Shown in pieces: positions 1 to 11,757 of a stretch of 64,000 bases of DNA. The stretch's first letter is position 1; every line of letters starts with the position of its first letter. The translations under genes and the position numbers were made by a program. Source of the stretch: Gracilariopsis chorda (Eukaryota > Rhodophyta > Florideophyceae > Gracilariales > Gracilariaceae); the NCBI GenBank assembly GCA_003194525.1, contig NBIV01000002.1:310001-374000 (forward strand), read 5' to 3'. Under the pieces are notes generated by a model, which made no database searches, was not told where the DNA came from, and saw only the letters and a program-made list of their open reading frames with translations.

Positions 1-402
1 GAATAAAAGAAAGCATGTGAATAAAACTGTCGTCAGGAAGTAATCCGTGAGGGCAATGTTGCACCTTTTTGTCAACCGTCAGAAATGAGGGCAAAAACGA
101 AGGTCAACTGGAGTGCATCACTGCAGTTTCCTGCATTCGGCCGTAGGTTACCCGTTCGGTATGGAACGTTTTGAGTTCACACTGAAGACCCAGTTATAAT
201 TTGTAGGAAATTGGAAGTTAAACTTTGACCGAGATTAGTGGCAGGCGGGAGCCGATTCATCCTCTTTCAGAGGGTCCTAGCTAGAATTTCCGAAGCGAGC
301 GGCGACAACCCATTATTTTAAAACAAGCGGAGTGTTAGTGTTCATTCCACTCGGAAGTGAATAGCATCTATAATGCTTCGAAAAACATCTCCACCCTTTA
401 TA
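1..402 (-). repeat. presumed 3' LTR of E1 (partial)
   Basis: This stretch has no convincing reading frame and lies just downstream (minus strand) of the E1 purine tract, where a 3' LTR belongs. No second copy was found in the window, so the LTR call is positional inference only. Confidence 0.3.
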
Positions 403-417
403 CCTCCCTCCCCCCTC
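403..417 (-). other. polypurine tract of E1
   Basis: The plus strand reads as an unbroken pyrimidine run, so the minus strand is an A/G-only run of about 15 bases. It sits between the end of the chromodomain ORF and the presumed 3' LTR. Gypsy elements use such a tract to prime plus-strand DNA. Confidence 0.5.
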
Positions 418-456
418 GAGACTTAGGAACGTCCCATTCGGTTAATTAGGACGACC

Positions 457-951
457 TTATCTGACGTTTTTGCTTCTTGCAACGCCAGTAGCAGGTAAAG
501 AAATGGTGGGGAGTGTGAGAGGGGGCTCGAATGTATCGTATTCCGGTTGGTATCCGAACCAACGGACTCGATATTGCGTTCCGTCCGGCGTTTCAAGATG
601 GTCGACGATTGAGTCGACCGCATGGGGTTGCGATGTGGGTGTTGTTGGGTGCGTTGCAAGTAGTATGGTAGATTCTTTGGCAAAAGTACCGTTCGCATCA
701 CCATCACGTTCGGTGGTCAGCCGTGTCGTAGCCGTTTTAGTGGTTGGGTCGGTGGTGAGTGCCTTTCGGACTGCTCGACGTGGCGCCCGGGTTACTTGGT
801 CAATGCTGACGCGATTTTCCAGTTCGTCTTCTTTTATGAGAACGGTATTATCCGTGGCGGTCACGACAGGAAATGGCCCGTATGTTTTCGGAAGACGTTT
901 CCGATACTTGCCGGTATATTCGTCAACTTGCTCTTCTAGGGCTACTGACAT
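457..951 (-). pseudogene. integrase C-terminal GPY/F-like module and chromodomain of E1
   Basis: This 164-codon open segment holds the end of the E1 polyprotein. Residues about 25-57 contain YGPFPVV, then a segment ending RVSIDQVTRAPR, which resembles the GPY/F module of chromovirus integrases. Residues about 110-150 form a chromodomain: AVDSIVDHLE, then YRVRWFGY, then YDTFEPP, matching the family pattern of an aromatic and acidic start, a central W-x-G-Y and a final W/F-E-P. Chromodomains bind methylated histone tails and steer integration into heterochromatin (family knowledge). The usual W of the W-E-P triplet is F here. The segment is a fragment of a larger broken ORF and not an independent gene; the plus-strand ORF opposite is its shadow. 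Confidence 0.8.
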
Positions 952-1149
952 CTATTCAGGTTGGTCGACATGCACCTCATCGCCGGGATTAGACTTAGGG
1001 ACAGTCCGTACGGTTTTATCGAAGTCCCTTTTATACTGGAGTTTGGATTGGGTAGTTTTCGTCTTGGCGGACGAAACAGCATCTCGAAGACGGACTAGTA
1101 GGCACTGTTTAACCTGCACCGTGGTGGCTTTTTCATGTTGATGCTACGG

Positions 1150-1752
1150 GATGGCCGTAGGGCTCTTTTAAACCTGCAGACTGGGCGGGTGCCGTGAGAG
1201 TACCAAGTCGAAAGGAGTTGTTCCCGTTGTCCTGTGCACCTGCATATTGTATGCATAAGTCAACGGATGCACGCATTACGCCATTCGGTTTGGTGTTCTG
1301 CGACATAGTTCGACGAGCGTTTTGTTGAACCGTTCGGCCTGTCCGTATGTTTGCGGGTGGTAGTCCGTGGTGGTCGGGTGCTTGACGCCTTACATGTTAC
1401 ACACCGCTTCGAAGAACTGGGAGACAAATTGGCTCCCGTTTTTGGTCAACAAGTATAATGGTATCCCGTACGGATAGACCCAGTTGTCCAAGAAATTCGA
1501 GGCAACGGCTGCGGCGTTCGTGGATTTCAAAGGGGCTGCTCGGCAGAACTTTTTAAACCAGTCGCTAATGACTACAACGGATTGGTTCCCCCTTGCAGAC
1601 TTTATGAATGGACCGAGGATGCCCATTGCGACGAATTCTAACGGGCCCGCTGCGGGAAATAGTTTCAAGAGCTTATGGTGCCGCTGGCGACTTCCGCGAG
1701 TGGAGACGCAGGTACTACAAGCCAGTACAATCTGAAATACGTCACTAGCCAT
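1150..1752 (-). pseudogene. integrase catalytic core of E1, inactivated
   Basis: The minus strand encodes a DDE integrase core. FEFVAMDILG-type sequence appears as LEFVAMGILGPF, so the first catalytic Asp is Gly. The second motif reads LLTKNGSQF where the family has DNG, so that Asp is also lost. After a stop at about 1390 the frame continues with DYHPQTYGQAERFNK, in which the catalytic Glu survives, and later AYNMQVHRTTG, typical of chromovirus integrases. Two of three catalytic residues are substituted and at least two stops are present, so it cannot be active. Element E2 has a close relative with the same NWV-x-PY and LYLLT wording. Confidence 0.85.
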
Positions 1753-2122
1753 TCTAGGCCAGGAGTTATCCCGTCACAACGTGAAAGACATCTTTTTTGC
1801 GCCGGTGTGTCCACCAAACCGCGGGTAGTGAGACAGATATAAGAATCTGGCCTGAAGTGTCTCCAGCACGTACTATTGAAGAGCTCCATGCAACAAAGCA
1901 TTCCTTATCAATATCCCGTTTCGGTTTACATCGAATACGCATTTGCCGTCTCCGACTTCCGCCTGTGTGGATTTACGGAGCGGATCATTCTTCTGTTCCT
2001 GGAGGAACTCTTCCACTGTTATCGGGGCGACTTCCTGCAACTAGTCATCAAATTTGAGTACTGCTGGGAGTCCTATCACGTTGGGATTGATTTGTGGCCT
2101 GTCCAGTATGAGAATCTCTTCT

Positions 2123-3563
2123 TTACCGTCCCAGCACACCGTAGCTACGGTATATTCTTCGCCTGTTTCGGTCACTTCGTTCGTCATTACGCACCTCGTC
2201 TTTGAGCGGGTCTGTGTCTTCTCCATCCGTATGGACTCCGGAAAGCGCATCAGCTGCTTGGTGCTTAACGCCTGCTTGGGGGATTACGTCAAAAATTTGT
2301 ACTCCATGAGGCGGAGTCTCCATCTCGCTAACCGTCCGGATGCATCCGCTAGGTTCAAAATCCAGCGTAGTGCGTGGTGGTCCCTACAGAGTGTGAATTC
2401 TGGGCCCTCCAAGTACGGACGGAGACGAAGGGTGGCCCAAACGACGGCCAAACATTCCCGTTAGGTACTACAGGAGGCTCACTCGGACTTTGTTAGTGAG
2501 TGACTCCAGCAACTAATCGGACGAGGGTCGCCCTCGGGCTGCTCATGGAGGGAACAGCATCCAACTTGGGTATTGCAAGCGTCCATGTCCAGGACGTATC
2601 TGTGACCGTTTCGGGGGAGTGCCAGTATAGGCGGTCGTGTAAGACGTTGGAGTAGTTCGTCGAACGCTTCCAACTCCGTCTTGGTCAGAGTTTCGAACGC
2701 GAATGGTTGGTCTTTTTCCAGTTTCCGATTAAGTGGGCTGGCAATGCGCGCGAAACCCTCAACAAACCTGCAGAACACGTTGCAAAGGCCGAGGAACGAC
2801 CGTACCTCCGTCTGCTTTGTGGGAGGTTTCGCTTGTTGCAAAGTGTCGCAAGCTTTGCCGGATACCTGCAGTTTGCCTGGACGGATAATATGACCAAGAA
2901 AGTCGACCGGTTGGTGGAAGAAATAACATTTCTCCAACCGTAGCGTACTTCCAGCAGAACGGAGCAGTTCCAATACGGTCTGTACGTGTTCGAAGTGCTC
3001 TTGAACCGATCGGGAATATACAATGACTTCGTCCAGGTACACTAGACCTAGTTGCCATTTAACTGCAAAAGGATGATGCCTAGCGCTCTATGGAAGGTAA
3101 CCGGAGCATTCTAGAGACAAAACGGCATTCCAACGTAGCAAAACGAACCCATGTGGGACGTAACGGTCGCTTTGTCCCGGTCCGTCTCGTCGAATTTGCA
3201 TTGCCAATAACCACTATTGGCGTTTTAAATGGTGAATACCACTGCATCCCCTAAGGAGTCAATGCACTCATCCATTCTCGGAATGTGGTAAGTATTCGGT
3301 ACGGCCATCGCATTGAGGCAGCGGTAATCAACGTAAAAGCGCAGAGTGCAGTCCTTCTTGGGTGCGAATACGACAGGACTTGCCCATTCTGTGGACGACG
3401 GCTCTTTTACGCCCGCGCGCAGAGTTGCTTTGTTACCTCTTCCCTTTCCAGTACCCTTCGTTTCTGTCCCGCTCAGTAAGGCGTCTAGAAGATGGGTTTG
3501 GTACCCTCTTCTAAATACATGCCGTGTTTGGCAATGGATATGGACCCCAAGTGACCATCCCAT
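2123..3563 (-). pseudogene. reverse transcriptase and RNase H of E1
   Basis: Two ORFs on the minus strand make up the RT. The first (3563-3225) has SPVVFAPKKD and VDYRCLNAM, the fingers and palm start of gypsy RT. The second (3042-2479) begins with the active-site box as MYLDEVIVYS (family YLDDxLxFS, second Asp changed to Glu), then FLGHII and VRSFLGLCNVFCRFV of the connection region, and RNase H from LDMDACNTQVGCCSL. A last piece (2323-2123) carries VKHQAADALSG, the RNase H end motif. Frame changes separate the pieces. The changed active-site residue and the breaks make it a pseudogene. Confidence 0.85.
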
Positions 3564-3843
3564 ATATCTGAAAACGGTTCCAGAAACTCGGTAATTCTTT
3601 CCCGTTTGGTCTCATTCTCTTCTACTATTCGGAAATTCGTTATCAAATCATCAGCTTGAACCGTATTGAACTTTTGTTCCTGGTCGGTTTGAGTGGGATT
3701 AGCCTCCCCCCTTTAGCTTCGTCGTCCTCCAGGAACGGGGACGGGGAAAGTAGAGCAATCAGAGCGGGCATGACGAGCCCAACGATGGTGTTCTTTGCCA
3801 AATGGATTGTACTTTGTCCGAGGTTGTAGGCGAGGACTCGGAA

Positions 3844-4677
3844 TTAACGGTTTGGTATAAGCTCCATGACGCCATTGGCCATGAGCATAAAGCGTTTCTC
3901 GACGGTTTTCGGGTTGAGTTGGAGGAATGAAAGTCCTCCAACGTTTGCGGTGACTTGAGCTTCCACTTGGGTCATGGGCGGTATGCTGACCGCTCGAGCT
4001 ACTCGAATCTTGTTGGAGATGGAGTTGTCCGTTGTCGGGAAATACTCGTGAAAATTATTCCTTTGAAACTGTGCGGTTGCCAAAAGCAGGGCAACCGGTC
4101 GAGAATGGTGGAAAGCAACTTCTTTCCGTTGGGGGTATATGGCAGTCACGTGCTTGTCGATGAACATTATTCCCAACAAGCACGATGTGGCTAGGTTTGT
4201 GGAGACTAAGAAATGGTCCCATACTCCCAGGCTACCGATTCGGATAAACAGGCGGATGACTCCCAAAGTCCGCATACGGTTACAGGACGCATCCGTAGTA
4301 TTTGGATGAGGTCTCCTGAGCAGCATTGACTGCTATCTGGGCGGCAGAGCATTCGCGTGGACAATTTTTGGTCCCGCGCCGGTTTCAAGAACACCAGTGA
4401 CAGAAGGTTGCACCTGAGAGTCGAGGCCGATTGAGAAACGGACTTTGTAATGCGCTCTGCTGAACAGCATTATGGGATCTGTCTCTGACCCTTGTTTTAA
4501 GTCCGTGCGTTCGTCTTCCGATGGAGCCGGAGATCCCGAATCAGGTTCACTATGAGGGCGCTTGGTCTCCTTATTGATGCTTTCAGGCCTCGGGGGCTGT
4601 GTCGCCTCTACACACCCTCCGGGTTGTTTTGCGGAGCAGGTGGTGCGTCGGCGTCCACCAATTAGACTGGATAGCAT
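3844..4677 (-). pseudogene. retropepsin-like protease region and linker of E1
   Basis: Near the 3' end of the 4677-4333 segment the sequence VTGVLETGAGPKIVHANAL matches the gypsy aspartic protease active-site loop (LDTGAGPNLVHA type). The catalytic Asp is Glu here, which would abolish activity. The next segment (4326-3844) continues the fold with SCLLGIMFIDKHV, resembling the ILG turn followed by a flap-side strand, and then a linker toward RT. Position between the gag zinc finger and RT supports the call. Confidence 0.65.
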
Positions 4678-6752
4678 TGTGTTCCCGAGCGGGCTTGAGT
4701 CTGGGGTTGACCTTGGCGTATACCAATACTAGCCCTTGCGGGTCTGGTATTACTAGTACCTCCGGACGGACTTCTTGGGAGGCTGTAATACCCCTCCTCG
4801 TGGCATAGGGTATATTGAGCCTGCCGTGCGGCTAATAGGGCACAATGTACTTCCGGTGCTAGCATTTTGCAATGGTCCCGCTCTCGGGAAAGACATATCC
4901 AGCACGGTTTGTCCAATAGCCGTGCGGATATGGGGGCTGCACCTCTACCTGGTGCAGCGAATTGGACCGTCCAGGAAGAATGAGACGTAGTGGAGATCGG
5001 TGTGGTGGGAGGAAACAGTAGACTATTGCCGCCTCCCATGACAAAAACTTGGCCACCTGGTAGCTCCAAGTCATCCTCGTCTGAGTCGGTCTCCAAGCTC
5101 ATCACTCGTGAGCTTGAGCCACGAATATGAGTTGGCAGGGAGTCCGTGCAGATGCTTTTCCATTTGTTCGCACCGTGCCTGTCGCCGTAGGATTCTGTGT
5201 ATTGGGCCAATGCGTTCAATCTGATGTGCGGGTGAGATTTCAGATGGTTTCTGACTTTCGACTGTGTGGTGGGCAGCAGGTTCTCCACAAAGATGGACTT
5301 CAAACATCGATCTGAGAACACGTTCCCGCAGTGGAGTGCCTTATCCCAGATTTTCTGGGCGATTTCCATTTCGGACATACCTGAGGACTGCCGATAGGTC
5401 GTCACCTCGGCGTATGTCTTCGCGACTACCCTGTCAGTCGCATACGTGGCTAAAGTCCACAACTTCTGAGTATGTGCGCAACGTTTCCCGTTTACGGACG
5501 TCGACTGCATTGGTTTCTTCCGTGATACGGGATTGAACCAGCACGTGTGCCGGCCCGTTCAAGTAAAACTGGAAGCACTAAAGGGCTGCGCCGTCTGTCA
5601 TTCGGTTGTGGTCGTATGTGGTCTTAAATCGCTGCAAGAAGCCAAGTACGGCAATTGGGTCCGATCCGGAGAACGGACGCCTCTTTAGCTGGACATACAG
5701 CTTCTTGTGATAGCGGCCATTCTTCCTGGCCACCTGGGCATCATACCGTGCGGAGTTCTTGAGAACGCGATATGACCTGTCGTCCACGGCCTTCCGGAAC
5801 AAGTCATTAAGTGGCTTTAGCCGCTTAAGCGACCTCCTGCCTGAACGGTGATGCGAAGCTCGTGAGTAGTCGCTCGCTACTTTGTCCGAATCTGAAAGGT
5901 CTTCTTTGGACTATGAAGTTTCCGTTCGGTCTGTATCTGAATCTGAACGGTTAGGTCTGCGTTTGCGACGGGAAGTTTTTCTGCCGTGGTTTTACGATCC
6001 GAACCGTACGGTTTACCCTGACGGCCGCGTCTTTCGCGGTCTGAGCTCCCTTTGTCAGAGCTACTATCGTCGGGATCTCCGTTCAGATCTGGCTGACTGA
6101 CGATTGCCGGTAGATAAATCGTTTAGGGAATTTCCTCTTTCATTCCCGTCCGATGCCGGGCCCGTAGGGTACATGTTAAAATTTGAGATGGTCTGCGTGA
6201 CATGTTGTCCCGCAGATAACGGCTGATTTGTCCGATTTGGCTGGACGTCCGTGCGGCGGACACTTGGCTGGAGGCGTGAAATCATTTCCTTGGTAACCGT
6301 GCGGATTGTCTCAGAGGCCTTTCGCTTTAATATTTGGGGCATCCGATCGGCAAGATACTCTTCGACCGCTACTGGGATCCTTACTTCGAGTTCCGTGTGG
6401 ACGAATACCGACAGGTGAGTCCGGATGCAGTCCCACAAGTCGTCCAATCCAACGTTCCTGATCGGTTTATCGCTCGAAAACGCGGCTGCTCCAGTAGTTG
6501 CGGTTGACAGCTGAGATGACAGCGGACCGTGTGGTATAGAGGAGGACGCTGCCGCACTTCTTGTGCGAAGCAGGGACTCCGGGTTATCCAGGATGGACCT
6601 CTTGAATGCTGCAGCACTCTTGGTGCTTCTGTTTGAGGCCAAAGTGGTGTCAGAGACGCCGCCGAAGCGGCCTGAGATTCCGTAACGGGCTGCGCTGTTT
6701 CTCTGCCCTGTGAACCTTTCTGAATCGGTTGTTTCGGAAGTTTCGATTCCAT
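4662..6752 (-). pseudogene. gag region of E1
   Basis: Four open pieces (6752-6381, 6642-6064, 5802-5578, 5510-4662) lie upstream of the protease on the minus strand. The middle pieces contain gag-like helical text such as LGFLQRFKTTYDHNRMTDG and DKALHCGNVFSDRCLKSIF. Near the end, CWICLSRERDH may be a zinc-knuckle-like cluster before the protease. The 6642-6064 piece is Ser/Arg-rich at its end. Gag proteins are poorly conserved, so the call rests on position plus these weak features. Frameshifts separate the pieces. Confidence 0.6.
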
Positions 6753-6760
6753 TCTCGGTC

Positions 6761-7449
6761 CATGAGTGGTCTTCTAGCTCAGGAGACCAATTTGGGGAAG
6801 GGCAATGCTTTTGGAAAAGATGCTGACCGGTTGGACGTGCCTCAGTAGTCAGTAGAAGGATTTCCTAGAAAGCCCGGGTGGAAGATGGGTTCGGGGATCC
6901 AAACGGTAGAAGTCAGAAGACGCCGGTCGAAGGCTGCCGAACCGGACAGGCAACTGCGTTATGCAGCGTCAAGGAACACGAGTAGAGTGTTGGCGGTCGT
7001 GTACCACTCGTGGTTTACCGTGCAGAGTAGTAGTACAAGATATTGGGCAGTGTGTATGGCCAACTGAAACAAGAAACCAGTCCTTTTGGTAGGATAACGT
7101 CTGCATTTACTCTTTCATGGAGTTCAGGGGGTACTATCATCCTAAGTAGACCCACTGGCGCCAAAGTGCACTTCGGCGACGAAGCACCTCGGCAGATATG
7201 GGCCAATGGCGGGCATGCGTACGCACTACCTAAAAATTAATTAAAAATTATCTAGGGTCTGGAAGGCACGCCTGCACTTCCTTCCAGGCGGACACGTGTA
7301 TCCCGTCCCAACAGTCCCCAGATGCACCGTGCCGGTCAGGTGCACTCTTTCCGTCTGTCCACCGTCCGGTTTCATACGTCCCTGCCTATCGGTGTTCTCT
7401 GTTGTCCGTCATGATCTGACGCCGGTACGGTCGTTCTGCCACAATTGTC
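6761..7449. other. no gene seen; E1 leader side and junction with E2
   Basis: No supported gene. It should contain the 5' leader or LTR of E1 and the truncation point of E2. A short imperfect inverted repeat (CTGGAAG and CTTCCAG arms) lies near 7258-7287. I saw no LTR copy matching 1-402. Confidence 0.4.
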
Positions 7450-7466
7450 CTTGATGGACGCCTCCG

Positions 7467-8720
7467 GACGCCTGGAAAGTTAGCGGTTGCGCCTATTGGA
7501 GTAGGATATTAATATCTTCCACCGCCTTGACGTGAAACACCAGGCAGCGGATGCTTAGTTCTGTACGTTCATCGTTGGAGAAGATACAAATTCCTTGCAG
7601 GACACCTTTCCATGCATCACCCTATGTGGCACAGAGGAAGGAAGCGAACCTGCGGGAGATTCCGTGGAATGTAATAACGCCAGTGGAAAATATGCCGGCA
7701 TTCCTGAGGTGATGGCCCCAGTTTTAGGAGGGGAAGGAAGTGCTTCCCGTAACCATGGAGGAATTCCTGAAGAAGCAGAGCACGGACCCTTTCTGTAAGG
7801 AGAGCCTCGCAAATGTTGGACACACCACATCCCTTTTGTATATAGACCGGGATGGCGTGTTGGTGCGCCGTGCAACCCTTGACGGCGCATTCAAAAAGGT
7901 GGTACCGGCCAGCCTGAGGGCTAGGGTTCTGTATCTTTTGCATTATTTGCGCCTCGCAGGACACTCCAGTGGCTCCTGTATGTATCTCACCATGAGGAGA
8001 GAGTTCTATTGGCCACACATGGCCAACGATGCTTTCCAAACAGTGGCGAACTGCCGTTCATGCGCTGCCACTAGGGGTATCATAAGGAACCATAGCACTT
8101 CCTTAACCTTGTTTCCTCCCTTAGGTCCTTTCGAGTTTGTGGCCATGGATATATTGGGCCCTCTCCCGCAGCCGTAGCGAGGATACCGCTATAACCTGGT
8201 TATGACCGACCTGTTTTCGAAGCTCATCCGCGCCATTTCTCTGAGACACACCACGGTTGGAGTTATTGCTGACACCTTTCTCAAGAATTGGGTCTAACCG
8301 TACAGGATAGCCCTGTACCTCCTCACGGATAACGGTCCCCAATTCAGAGCGAAACTCTTCGGCGCCATCTCAGGAATGCTGGGGATAAAACAGCTGTTGA
8401 CCACCGCTTATCATCCCCAGACGAATGGCCAAGCAGAGATGCTCAACAATACTATCGCCTCGAGGTGAAAACACTATGTTGCGGATAACCAGAAGGATTG
8501 GGACCCATACGTGGGCTCACTCACGTATGCCTATATCCTTCAGCTGCAACGCTCCACAGGGACGTCATTGTTCAATCTATTGCTGTCATGGATCCCGCCA
8601 AGTGCCGTGATTGCCATGCGCGCCACGGTGCACGTTTCCGACGGTCCTCAGGCGCCCACGGTAGTCCAATCAGAAACGGCAATCGTCAGCGGTATTTGAC
8701 GCACTGGCTCTTGCGAAGGC
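7467..8720 (+). pseudogene. RNase H end and integrase of E2
   Basis: A frame with stops starting near 7467 reads RLRLLE, DINIFHR and VKHQAADA, the C-terminal end of gypsy RNase H. The ORF at 7740-8177 then carries the integrase zinc domain: histidines in LLHYLRLAGHSSG and cysteines in NCRSCAATRG (H-H-C-C), with the intervening REFYWPHM. The core follows: FEFVAMDILGPLP has the first Asp, LYLLTDNGPQF the second (after a stop at about 8296), and HPQTNGQAEMLN the Glu. So DDE is complete while several stops break the frame. Integrase inserts the retrotransposon cDNA into host DNA. Confidence 0.85.
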
Positions 8721-8877
8721 TAGGTTGACTGCCTCTGAAAGGAGATAAAAACATGGTTTCGACCTGAAGGTGAAGCAAAGCCCACACCTGAGTGAAAGGG
8801 ATAGAACCGTCCTCGACAAACATCAGGAGAGGTCACAGGAACCGCCAGAGGTCACCCGCAAATTGGCACCAAACACC

Positions 8878-9362
8878 TAAGGGCCCTGCAAGGTCCTCGC
8901 CACCAGTAAGGATACGATCTCCATCGACGTAGGCGGGCTCTGCGACATTGTCTCATGAAACCGGGTGACAAAAGTCCCAGAGCCTCTCCCACGGAAGCGA
9001 CCTCAGCAGCCACTCATCGCTAATCTTCCACCGCAGGCGACACCAGCGAAAAGACTGGGCATGCTCCGTTCTCCTAAGGTAGTATCGGTGGACTAACAGA
9101 GCTCTTTCATGAGTGACGATGCCCCTCCTTTAGCCATCGCTCCTCGGGATACCCTGGACGTACTCTCGACACCCCAGAATGGGACTTTGTATGCGGTCGA
9201 CCACATCCTGTCGCACGTTCAAACTACTTCAGGAATCAAGTACCACGTCAGATGGTAGGGCTACATCTCAGCGGATGACACGGAAGAACCTTCGAAACAC
9301 ATTCCGGAGACTTTTCTCAGGCAATACCACGCGAAACTGGAGCAAATCCGCAATTCCTCGTA
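8878..9362 (+). pseudogene. integrase C-terminus and chromodomain of E2
   Basis: After a stop near 8878 the frame reads GPCKVLATSKDTISIDV, a GPY/F-like segment, then NRVTKVPEP. From about 9177 a chromodomain follows: LYAVDHILSH, then IKYHVRW with a stop in place of one residue, GYISADDTEEPSKH and IPETFLRQYHAK. The pattern matches the E1 and E4 chromodomains (aromatic start, W-x-GY, E-P). It ends at a TAG at 9360-9362. Three or more in-frame stops make it a pseudogene. Confidence 0.8.
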
Positions 9363-9869
9363 GGCGTTATTGTTTAAGAAAAGTGGTAGGACCAACAATG
9401 GTCTATCCCCGCTTTCCTTACCTACAGAAGACACACATTTTCACACTACCCTACCCGTTTCTTGTCGTTTTTTTTCGCACTTATAGGGCTAATGAAAACA
9501 ATTTAACACAAAAATTAGATGGAACTGCTGTACCACCTACGGGATAACTTTATTGAATTTACTAACTGGATCCGTACATGCTATATCAAACGCCTAGAGG
9601 TCCCAGCCAAAGCGCACCGCCTGATGGTATCGCGGGAAATGATGGATGTATTCACCGACGGAGCACGGTAGGCTGGCCCCCCGATCGTGGAAAGGCACGA
9701 ACACCCGAGTGACGCGTTGACCGAGATGCTGCCCAGGCCATAGTGGCGCACCAGTAGAGGTGTGGTAAACTTGAGGATCCACGGGAGTCGAAGATGGATC
9801 CTTATAAGCTTGAGACATTCGAAACGAGGAAACGAAAGACGGAAGAGCATGAGATCGTTTTTTGTTGAC

Positions 9870-10192
9870 ACCAGAAAAGGAATGAGGTACCTGCAGAGGA
9901 GTGCCACCGCTTATATGTCCTTCAGGAATCGCGGGACCTTTGCAACGCCGTCAAGGAATTTGGAGGGATGACGCCTGGGAGGATGCAGGAGACGCAGGCC
10001 GCTTCCTAATGCGGAACTGATTCATAGTTCTGCGTTCAGGCGTTCCTCCAGCATATGAAAGTCACCCGCACGAGGGAGTGCAGAAATGGGACTGTAATGC
10101 ACCCGATCACCAGAAGAAGTTTCACGTGAGGTTTGAGCAGACGCAGGTGGATACGCGCGAGGTTAGGGCCGATGTTTCGCCTTGGAGGTTCT
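9870..10192 (+). pseudogene. unassigned protein-coding remnant
   Basis: Two plus-strand frames look coding although no long ORF survives. About 9873-9962 reads NEVPAEECHRLYVLQESRDL, and after a frame change about 9976-10190 reads WEDAGDAGRFLM, VQKWDCNAPDHQKKFHVRF and EVRADVSPWRF with a single internal stop. I do not recognise the family. It could be a gag remnant or a captured gene; the evidence is only the low stop density and protein-like composition. Confidence 0.3.
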
Positions 10193-11560
10193 GAACGGAC
10201 GCCGTACGGAAGGAAAGCGTATTCGGGGACAGCACCGTCGATAGAGGTGACAGGACTCACAGCTGCAAGGCGCGCCCAGAGAGGACCCGCACAATTCCCG
10301 AAGGAAATGAGCACCTAGGCGTGATGGAAGTCGAGGACGTGGTGCAATCCAGGAAAGGTGGTATGTAGTACAATGGGTCCTGCTAAGAATGGGCTGTTAC
10401 GTAAGATTCCTAATGAAGTACTCGTATTTTCTAACTGGTGCCACGTGGGCACACCAATCCCGTGGAACTGTTCGAACGGATTGTAATCCAATTAGGTAGG
10501 ATAACCTAACTTACATTTTTATAGGATACAGTACATAGTTTCCGTCTAGGTCAGCTCGCGGCACTGTATATGGTGCGCCACTGGAAGTTCCACCTCCGGG
10601 GAATTAAACCAAGCACGCTCGAAGCGTGTCTTAGCTCGTCTGATTCAGCCTCATGATACTCAACTTCAGTTACACTATTACATCATCCTCTAGGTCTGGT
10701 TGCTAGGCCGCCGATACCCAGCGCCTCCCATAACAGCGCCTATAGGATTATCAGCCCCCCAGTGAGCCTGCTCTCGGATTGGTGCTTGCCGATCTCTTTC
10801 CAGCATTCCTCCGGTCGCCACTCCTATATTAGGGAGACCACCACCTATTGGAACCCATCTGTTAGGCCGAGTCTAAAAGTCCTGTTTTGCGGACGTTTTG
10901 CTCACCATAGGCTGTACAAATGTCCAACATGTATCTCTCCAATCTGATGCACTTTCAGATTGCACTTGTTTCATACGTGAAATTTTTCAACCATGATCTT
11001 GTCAGCAGCCTTTTGAACGAGTACGAAACATATACTCCGACAATCTTACCAAATCCATACTTCAAACGCGATTCAGCGCATTTGGAGTCTTAGCACGCAG
11101 TGCAGCTGCACTATCAATGGGCTCGCAGAAGGAATTCCTGCTCTTATCCTTCTTCAGTTTGTTTAAATATGCTTTGTTCTATTTGTTTAACATCAATCTA
11201 CAACAAAGTGCACAGTTTCGTTTATTTCTTGCGCTTTTTGCCTTAATTGGATGTTTTAAGCATCCAAGACGGAAATTTTGGAGATGCAGAATGAAGTTGC
11301 GTTCCTTCAAATGCTCGTGAAACATTGAAACCGTAGTCGAGCGGCCTGTCTCATCGCTGGTCTGCAAAAACATCAATAAGAGTACAATGCATAATGTAAT
11401 GTACCATCTGAGAACGCATTGGGAAAGCGACATGACTCGAATCTAAAACAAGTTTTGTCCTCACCTTTTCGATCTGATCGTAATTGTGTGTGCTGATGAC
11501 CGAACAGTCACATTCCTGAGTTTAGTGTTGTGCTAGCCTTATTTATGCTGGTTTGCTGGA
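10193..11560. other. no gene seen
   Basis: Only short unsupported ORFs occur on either strand. No LTR pair, inverted repeat or domain motif was recognised up to the left terminal repeat of MULE-1. Confidence 0.4.
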
Positions 11561-11757
11561 GCCCCCGGCGGGCCAGAGGATAATCAACACAGCGTAGCCG
11601 GCGTAGGAAGTTGGCTGAAAAGGAACAGCTCAGCACAAGCTCTCTGGAAAACTGACCCAGCTCAATGACCCGCATATGCATATCTGCTGCGGCCAATCAC
11701 AGCCCTCTATTGACCCGTAGACCAATTGAACGAAATCGAGCAACTCAAACCAGCAAT
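11561..11757 (+). repeat. left terminal inverted repeat of MULE-1 (outer part)
   Basis: The reverse complement of 18043-18240 matches this stretch with scattered substitutions; shared blocks include GGAACAGCTCAGCACAAGCT and CCGCATATGCA. Similarity fades further inside to about 11960. Confidence 0.8.

Larger units (their letters stand above)
1..6760 (-). mobile_element. Ty3/gypsy chromodomain retrotransposon E1 (decayed, left-truncated by window)
   Basis: On the minus strand, from high to low coordinates, the order is gag, protease, reverse transcriptase, RNase H, integrase, integrase C-terminus and chromodomain. That is the Ty3/gypsy order, and the terminal chromodomain places it with the chromoviruses. 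Every domain is broken by stops or frameshifts and several catalytic residues are lost, so it is dead. A purine tract on the minus strand follows the last domain, which suggests the 3' LTR lies at 1-402 and runs off the window. I could not find a matching 5' LTR copy at about 6760-7450. Confidence 0.85.
7450..9363 (+). mobile_element. 5'-truncated Ty3/gypsy chromodomain element E2
   Basis: Only the 3' half of an element is present on the plus strand: RNase H end, integrase zinc domain, integrase core, GPY/F-like module and chromodomain. No gag, protease or RT precedes it; instead the minus-strand E1 abuts it. Integrase wording close to E1 (NWV-x-PY, LYLLT-x-NG) suggests the same family. Many stops interrupt the frame, but all three integrase catalytic residues are still visible, so it may be younger than E1 in this domain. 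Confidence 0.8.

Noticed and set aside
470-1141. 223-codon plus-strand ORF
   Set aside because: It lies exactly opposite the E1 chromodomain and GPY/F segment, which have clear motifs; it is a shadow.
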